A DNA stretch of 10,430 nucleotides from Cyclobacteriaceae bacterium (GTDB lineage: Bacteria > Bacteroidota > Bacteroidia > Cytophagales > Cyclobacteriaceae): the NCBI GenBank assembly GCA_029861825.1, contig JAOTYN010000114.1, forward strand, positions 1 to 10,430, read 5' to 3'. Positions 6,524-10,430 of this stretch are shown here, piece by piece; the first letter of the stretch is position 1, and every line of letters begins with the position of its first letter. Under the pieces are notes generated by a model, which saw nothing but the letters and a program-made list of their open reading frames with translations, searched no databases and had not been told where the DNA came from. Both the position numbers and the translations under genes were made by a program.

Positions 6524-8176
6524 TTATCTCTTTACAATTCCAATTCCCTTTCCTACGGAAATATACTGATCAATACGCACATTTTTTAAGGTTTCAACTG
6601 CGCCGTCAGGCCATTCAATTTTTACTTCATCAATTTGGCTATTGGTTCCCATACCAAAATGTATGCGGGGATCACTGTAGGACAGATAACCGGTAGAGGG
6701 TTGAAATACGCGCACCTGAGTTTGACTCCCGGCTACCAGAGTAATTTTAGTGCCAATAAGGGAAGTCCCATCATTTGAGGTGACTATAGTAACTCCCAGC
6801 CAGTGATTTTGATGGTTATGGGTGTTTTCCAAGAGGCTGGCTTTTGAGCCTGGCTCCAGGTGCGATATTATGATGTCAAGGTCCCCATCGTTATCATAAT
6901 CCAAGACAGCCGCTCCTCTGCCGGAATGTTTTTCTTGGAAGTAGGTTCCCGCAGTTTTTCCGGAATTAACAAATCGCCCTTTGCCGTTATTTTCCAATAG
7001 CAATGGCGGTTGCAGTATAAGCTCTTCGGCGGTGCCGTTTGCGGAGAATATATCCAGATCGCCGTCATTGTCAAAGTCCGACAGCATAGCCGCCCAGCCT
7101 CCTTTACCTTTGAAATGGGGAGCCACTCCACTGCTGTAGGTCACGTCCTTGAAAATACCCAGGCCGGTGTTCCGATATAATGATCCATGCTTGAGATCTG
7201 TGACCAGAATGTCCAAATGACCATCTCCGTCGATATCTCCCAGGGAGCCGTGCATCGATCCGGTGCCTTTACCCTCATTATTTACCGCCACCCCACTGGG
7301 TATACCCACCTCCTTAAACACGCCCTTTTCATTTCGCAATAAAAAGTTGGGTTGATGATCGTTGCTTTGAAAGATGTCCATATCCCCATCCTGGTCCACG
7401 TCAAACACTGTTAGCCCCATACACTTGGAATCGGGATATAATAAGTGGGCGCTTTGGGTGGATTCTTTGAACGTCCCATCAGGTTTTTGCTGGTATAGTA
7501 GCGACGCTTGTCCCTTATATTCGCCGGGGTGCGGCATAAGGGTGGGATCAGGAGATGAACGATGATCTGGGTCGAAAGCTAAAAAATTTCCTACCAGAAT
7601 ATCGGTTCGCCGGTCCTGGTTATAGTCGAGAAAGGCTACACTAACGCTCCACTTGGTAAAGCCATTCAATTCTGAGGGGCCTTCCAGACCCAACTTCTCA
7701 GTAATATCAGTAAAGGTGCCATTGCCATTGTTCAGGTAAAATACATTAGGACCGTAGTTGGCCAGGTAAATGTCCTCATCTCCATCATGATCGAAGTCGT
7801 ATACCCCTGCAGCCATACTCCACTGCTTGTTATCCAAGCCGGCTTGCTGGCTGACCTCCGTAAAGCTGCCATCACCATTGTTTCGGTATAGCTTATTAGA
7901 GGAGTCGACATGCTTCTGTCCGTCAGAGCTGCTGATCCCTTCCAGGTAAGTGCCGTTTAGTAGATAAATATCGTAGAAACCATCCTGGTTATAGTCCAGA
8001 ATTGAAATGCCTGCACCACTGCTCTCCATGATGTTTTCGTAAGTATAGTCCCCGAATGTGTATTGAAAATCAATCCCGGAGGCGGCAGTTACCTCCGCAA
8101 AAGTGGGGGCAGACTGAGCCAGGCAGCTTGAAGATATCAGATAAAAGATCAAAGTAAGCGCCCTGGTCTTCTTCAT
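6524..8176 (-). CDS. CRTAC1-like secreted protein: seven FG-GAP/VCBS repeats plus ASPIC/UnbV
   Basis: The 550-residue protein has a Sec signal peptide (MKKTRALTLIFYLISS, probably cleaved near LAQS). Seven calcium-loop motifs follow at about residues 61, 127, 184, 259, 314, 367 and 426 (for example DFDHDGDED, DIDGDGHLD, DYDNDGDLD), giving a complete seven-bladed propeller. The third, DYNQDRRTD, has lost the glycine and an acidic ligand and may not bind calcium. An ASPIC/UnbV domain (about 475-540: GTKITLVAG, FGMG, VKIEWPDG) closes the protein. This is the architecture of cartilage acidic protein 1 and of bacterial CRTAC1 proteins; it acts outside the cytoplasm, and its ligand is unknown. I chose ATG at 8176 over TTG at 8200 because the charged MKK start fits a signal peptide better. 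It starts 30 bp after the MG2/plug gene and ends 26 bp before the ligase gene. SSSC is too poor a lipobox to call a lipoprotein. Confidence 0.9.
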   Translation of the reverse strand: MKKTRALTLIFYLISSSCLAQSAPTFAEVTAASGIDFQYTFGDYTYENIMESSGAGISILDYNQDGFYDIYLLNGTYLEGISSSDGQKHVDSSNKLYRNNGDGSFTEVSQQAGLDNKQWSMAAGVYDFDHDGDEDIYLANYGPNVFYLNNGNGTFTDITEKLGLEGPSELNGFTKWSVSVAFLDYNQDRRTDILVGNFLAFDPDHRSSPDPTLMPHPGEYKGQASLLYQQKPDGTFKESTQSAHLLYPDSKCMGLTVFDVDQDGDMDIFQSNDHQPNFLLRNEKGVFKEVGIPSGVAVNNEGKGTGSMHGSLGDIDGDGHLDILVTDLKHGSLYRNTGLGIFKDVTYSSGVAPHFKGKGGWAAMLSDFDNDGDLDIFSANGTAEELILQPPLLLENNGKGRFVNSGKTAGTYFQEKHSGRGAAVLDYDNDGDLDIIISHLEPGSKASLLENTHNHQNHWLGVTIVTSNDGTSLIGTKITLVAGSQTQVRVFQPSTGYLSYSDPRIHFGMGTNSQIDEVKIEWPDGAVETLKNVRIDQYISVGKGIGIVKR

Positions 8177-8206
8177 GGGATAGTGAACGGCTTTTATCAA
8201 TGGGGT

Positions 8207-9907
8207 TTAATCTAGTTTGGTTTTGATCTCAAATGTACTAAAACCGGTTATAAATTGACCCCAACCATTGCGACCTTTAACCACCACGGCAAATTCTCCG
8301 GAGTCATCGGACAGAGGAATGATCAGCTGCCCATTGCCTTGATCATTAGTTAGGACGTTGGGAGCCCAATAGAGCACACCGCGCAGGTCGGGAGTAGTAC
8401 GATTTTGTGGGAGTTTTAAAGTACTACTAAAGTTTTGGGTGGTAGTGAAGCCTTCCATTTGTACCACGTTAGGATGATTCCTCAAATTCCGACGGTATTT
8501 TACATCCCGGGTTATGATTTCCACCACCCCGCTGTTCCAGGTAAAATCTTTGAAGTATTCCTGAACCGTAGACGTTTTGGAGTAAAGGCGGACTTCCACG
8601 ACGTCTTTATACTGGATGTCCAACACTTCCTTTTCATTATAGGTGGTGAACCCATCTACTATATACCAGGGATGCTGTGGAAAAGGATCACCCAATTCCC
8701 GGTTAAAGAGTCTTATGGTTTTTATGCCGTTAATGGCTCCAACTTTTACATTGCCAATAGCTTCATTAATAAACTCTTCAAAGGAATAAATATCACGGTA
8801 ATCTTCTGTGTGGTATACGGCATCGGCGGTCATCTCGGGGGGCTGAGAATACTTGATTTCCCCTAAGTCGTTCAATTCAAATAACTCAATGATCTTGCGG
8901 CGTTTTTCCAATTGATCCATGTATTCCAGTATTACCGGTGTGCGGACCGGCAGTTCCGTATTGTAGTAGGGTGTGCTGAACTTGACCTCACTATTGGCAA
9001 TAAATTCAAACTCTGTAGTATTATAGGGGTCCAGATTCATGATCTGAAATACTCCAGTGCCCCAATAGTCATATACCGGTATCCTTATATTACCCTTATC
9101 AGCATAGGCCTTGATCAACCTGGAGGATTTGTCCATAAAAACGGTAATCAGTTTTGGTTCTGCATCTGTTTTGGTGATGGGGTCTCGCAACTTTCCTTCC
9201 AGGTAAAGAGTGCGTTGCGGGGGTACGGGTTGTTCGTTTTTAAGCTTCCCTCTAGTACATGGAGTATTAGGGTTGGTTTTAACTTCCAGACCAGCCAGTT
9301 CCAGGGGAATCACCGCTACCGAAAGATTGCCTCTACCCGGTGCATCCAGTGCACCCTGGGTGTCATTACTATTCAGGAGTTGTATGGACACCCTCATGGT
9401 GTCTCTGGTCTGATAAACGCTCTTGTCAAAAGCTAATGAGATCCCTGAATTTTCCAGTCGCTGTTTGGGGATGGAGTTAATGGAATCAGCCGGCAACTGG
9501 TGATCTTTACTTAATTGGTATACCGGTAAGAGTGTCTCATAGACCAGGGCAGGTTCGAAGTTCATATTGTAGTGGGTGTAAGCCCTAAACCGGTAATGGC
9601 CCTCATAGGCATCCATGGGCAGTGGGATGCTCGCAAAGCTGCTTTTTTCGTTAATTGGTAATTTCAGTGTAGCGATATTTTGGTTGAGGTGATCAACCAG
9701 GTCAATGTGTAAAATCTTACTCCTTACGTCTCCGGATTCTGCACTCAGATAGGCTTTAAACCACACGGTTTCGCCTGCCACATAGAAAGATTTGTCAAAG
9801 TGCACCTCAATACACTCTTGACTTTGGCCTATTAACGTCATGGTGCTCTGTGCCCAAAGCATGAGGCCCATTATTAATTTCCCTATGTTTTTTCTGCTAA
9901 TCCTCAT
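8207..9907 (-). CDS. Secreted MG2 (macroglobulin-like) and plug-like domain protein
   Basis: A 566-residue exported protein whose signal peptide occupies about residues 1-28 (LIMGLMLWAQ core). Residues 33-130 form an MG2-type beta-sandwich (HFDKSFYVAGETVWFKAYL, then YEGHYRFRAYTHY). A second, similar strand pattern begins at 157 (SLAFDKSVYQTRDTMRVSI). A plug-like segment lies at about 390-468: YIVDG (415-419), VVEVRLYS and SGVVEIITRD. The C-terminus (509-550: RGVLYWAPNV, then SDDSGEFAVVVKG) is a sandwich domain usual for this Bacteroidota family. There is no beta-barrel, so it is not itself a TonB receptor; it probably works in the periplasm or at the outer membrane with one. ATG at 9907 overlaps the upstream DUF4249 gene by 11 bp. 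The same frame stays open to 10066, but that part lies inside the DUF4249 coding sequence and precedes the signal peptide, so it is not used. No catalytic motif was seen. Confidence 0.85.
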   Translation of the reverse strand: MRISRKNIGKLIMGLMLWAQSTMTLIGQSQECIEVHFDKSFYVAGETVWFKAYLSAESGDVRSKILHIDLVDHLNQNIATLKLPINEKSSFASIPLPMDAYEGHYRFRAYTHYNMNFEPALVYETLLPVYQLSKDHQLPADSINSIPKQRLENSGISLAFDKSVYQTRDTMRVSIQLLNSNDTQGALDAPGRGNLSVAVIPLELAGLEVKTNPNTPCTRGKLKNEQPVPPQRTLYLEGKLRDPITKTDAEPKLITVFMDKSSRLIKAYADKGNIRIPVYDYWGTGVFQIMNLDPYNTTEFEFIANSEVKFSTPYYNTELPVRTPVILEYMDQLEKRRKIIELFELNDLGEIKYSQPPEMTADAVYHTEDYRDIYSFEEFINEAIGNVKVGAINGIKTIRLFNRELGDPFPQHPWYIVDGFTTYNEKEVLDIQYKDVVEVRLYSKTSTVQEYFKDFTWNSGVVEIITRDVKYRRNLRNHPNVVQMEGFTTTQNFSSTLKLPQNRTTPDLRGVLYWAPNVLTNDQGNGQLIIPLSDDSGEFAVVVKGRNGWGQFITGFSTFEIKTKLD

Positions 9908-10430
9908 CCCAGTAATCAGGTCTTTCAATTTGAATACCAGTCTTGGTAGAACAATTACAGCATTCCGGTAAATGATCCCTAAAGTATGATGGGTCGTTGC
10001 AGTCAAAAATGCGAATGGGTAAAATATTAAATGGAGTGGTAAAAGTGCGCACGGCATTGGCACCATTAACTCCGAAATAACCCAGCACTTGCGACGGTTC
10101 GTTGCCCTCTTCTATGATGTTGCCCGCCACTGCCGCCGGTTGTACATCAAACAAGCTTCCCGATTGGTTGGCCACAGCATCTATCTTTTCCCAGTACTCG
10201 GATTCTTCTTCTGATATGGTGTACTGATTCACCAGAAAGTAGTGGCGGGCGGTGAATTCGTCAAAGGGAGCCAGTAGTCTTGAACGTACTTTTAGTCTAT
10301 CCAAAAACTCCTGATTGTTGCCTTCATTCCGGTATAGCAGTACCTCCGAGTCGTCGATGGGATCAACAAAATAACAGGTAGTAGCAAAGTCAAAGGGTCC
10401 GCAGGACAGATCAACGAATGAGTACACCTC
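9897..10430 (-). CDS. DUF4249 family protein, C-terminal part (runs off right edge)
   Basis: 177 codons of the 3' end are present; the 5' end lies beyond the window. The GTG at 10427 is an internal valine codon, not a start, since the frame is open to the edge. Features typical of DUF4249 are SEYWEKIDAVANQSGSLFDVQPAAVAGNI, given here in pieces: SEYWEKI, SGSLFDVQPAAVAGNI, VLGYFGVNGA, and the cysteine-containing tail PECCNC followed by RPDYWDED. DUF4249 proteins are outer-membrane-associated and are usually encoded just downstream of a TonB-dependent receptor, so such a receptor gene is expected to the right of this window. The TAG stop lies within the first codons of the MG2/plug gene (11-bp overlap). 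The biochemical role of the family is not established. Confidence 0.85.
   Translation of the reverse strand, partial: EVYSFVDLSCGPFDFATTCYFVDPIDDSEVLLYRNEGNNQEFLDRLKVRSRLLAPFDEFTARHYFLVNQYTISEEESEYWEKIDAVANQSGSLFDVQPAAVAGNIIEEGNEPSQVLGYFGVNGANAVRTFTTPFNILPIRIFDCNDPSYFRDHLPECCNCSTKTGIQIERPDYWDED

Noticed and set aside
8102..8140. Lipobox in the CRTAC1-like signal peptide (SSSC)
   Set aside because: The -3 position is serine rather than a bulky aliphatic residue, and a normal Sec cleavage site follows at AQS.
8435..9436. Two long plus-strand ORFs (143 and 174 codons) opposite the MG2/plug gene
   Set aside because: Their translations show no domain, signal peptide or family motif, and they lie wholly antisense to a well-supported coding region.
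9908..10066. Upstream extension of the MG2/plug gene to a start at 10066
   Set aside because: It would lie inside the DUF4249 coding sequence in another frame and place 53 extra residues ahead of a normal signal peptide.
10425..10427. GTG as the start of the DUF4249 gene
   Set aside because: The frame is open to the window edge and the visible part matches only the C-terminal section of the family.

Overview
The window looks like a chromosomal piece of a member of the Bacteroidota, probably a Cytophagales-like environmental organism. The evidence is a DUF4249-type C-terminus followed by a macroglobulin/plug-like secreted protein, a TonB-receptor plug protein, an acidic lipoprotein N-terminus after the lipobox cysteine, AT-rich leaders and almost no Shine-Dalgarno sequences. 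No RNA gene, insertion sequence, CRISPR array or convincing intrinsic terminator was seen. The placement at order level is a guess from family content only.

Layout. Positions 1-361 (minus) hold the start of an exported TonB plug-domain protein that runs off the left edge. Positions 362-682 are a divergent intergenic region with a helically phased tandem repeat (421-440) and a possible 25-codon ORF. Positions 683-4231 (plus) encode a 1182-residue lipoprotein with TPRs, a seven-repeat FG-GAP/VCBS propeller, an ASPIC/UnbV domain and a long C-terminal module I cannot name. All the rest is on the minus strand and reads as one tightly packed operon entering from the right edge: DUF4249 protein (3' end only), MG2/plug-like secreted protein, a second seven-repeat FG-GAP plus ASPIC/UnbV protein (CRTAC1-like), an asparagine-synthetase-like amide ligase without its glutaminase active site, and a radical SAM enzyme. 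The junctions are an 11-bp overlap, a 30-bp gap, a 26-bp gap and a 17-bp overlap. The radical SAM gene and the large plus-strand gene end stop-to-stop with no base between them.

How the genes may work together (inference). The outer-membrane and secreted proteins (DUF4249, MG2/plug, the two propellers, the plug protein) suggest a cell-surface assembly. The two cytoplasmic enzymes, an ATP-dependent amide-forming ligase and a radical SAM enzyme, look like a modification pair. Their co-translation, and the two ASPIC/UnbV propellers flanking them, suggest a surface system whose substrate is either modified in the cytoplasm before export or is a small molecule handled by the propellers. No precursor peptide lies between these genes. 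This four-gene core is the most likely undescribed system in the window.
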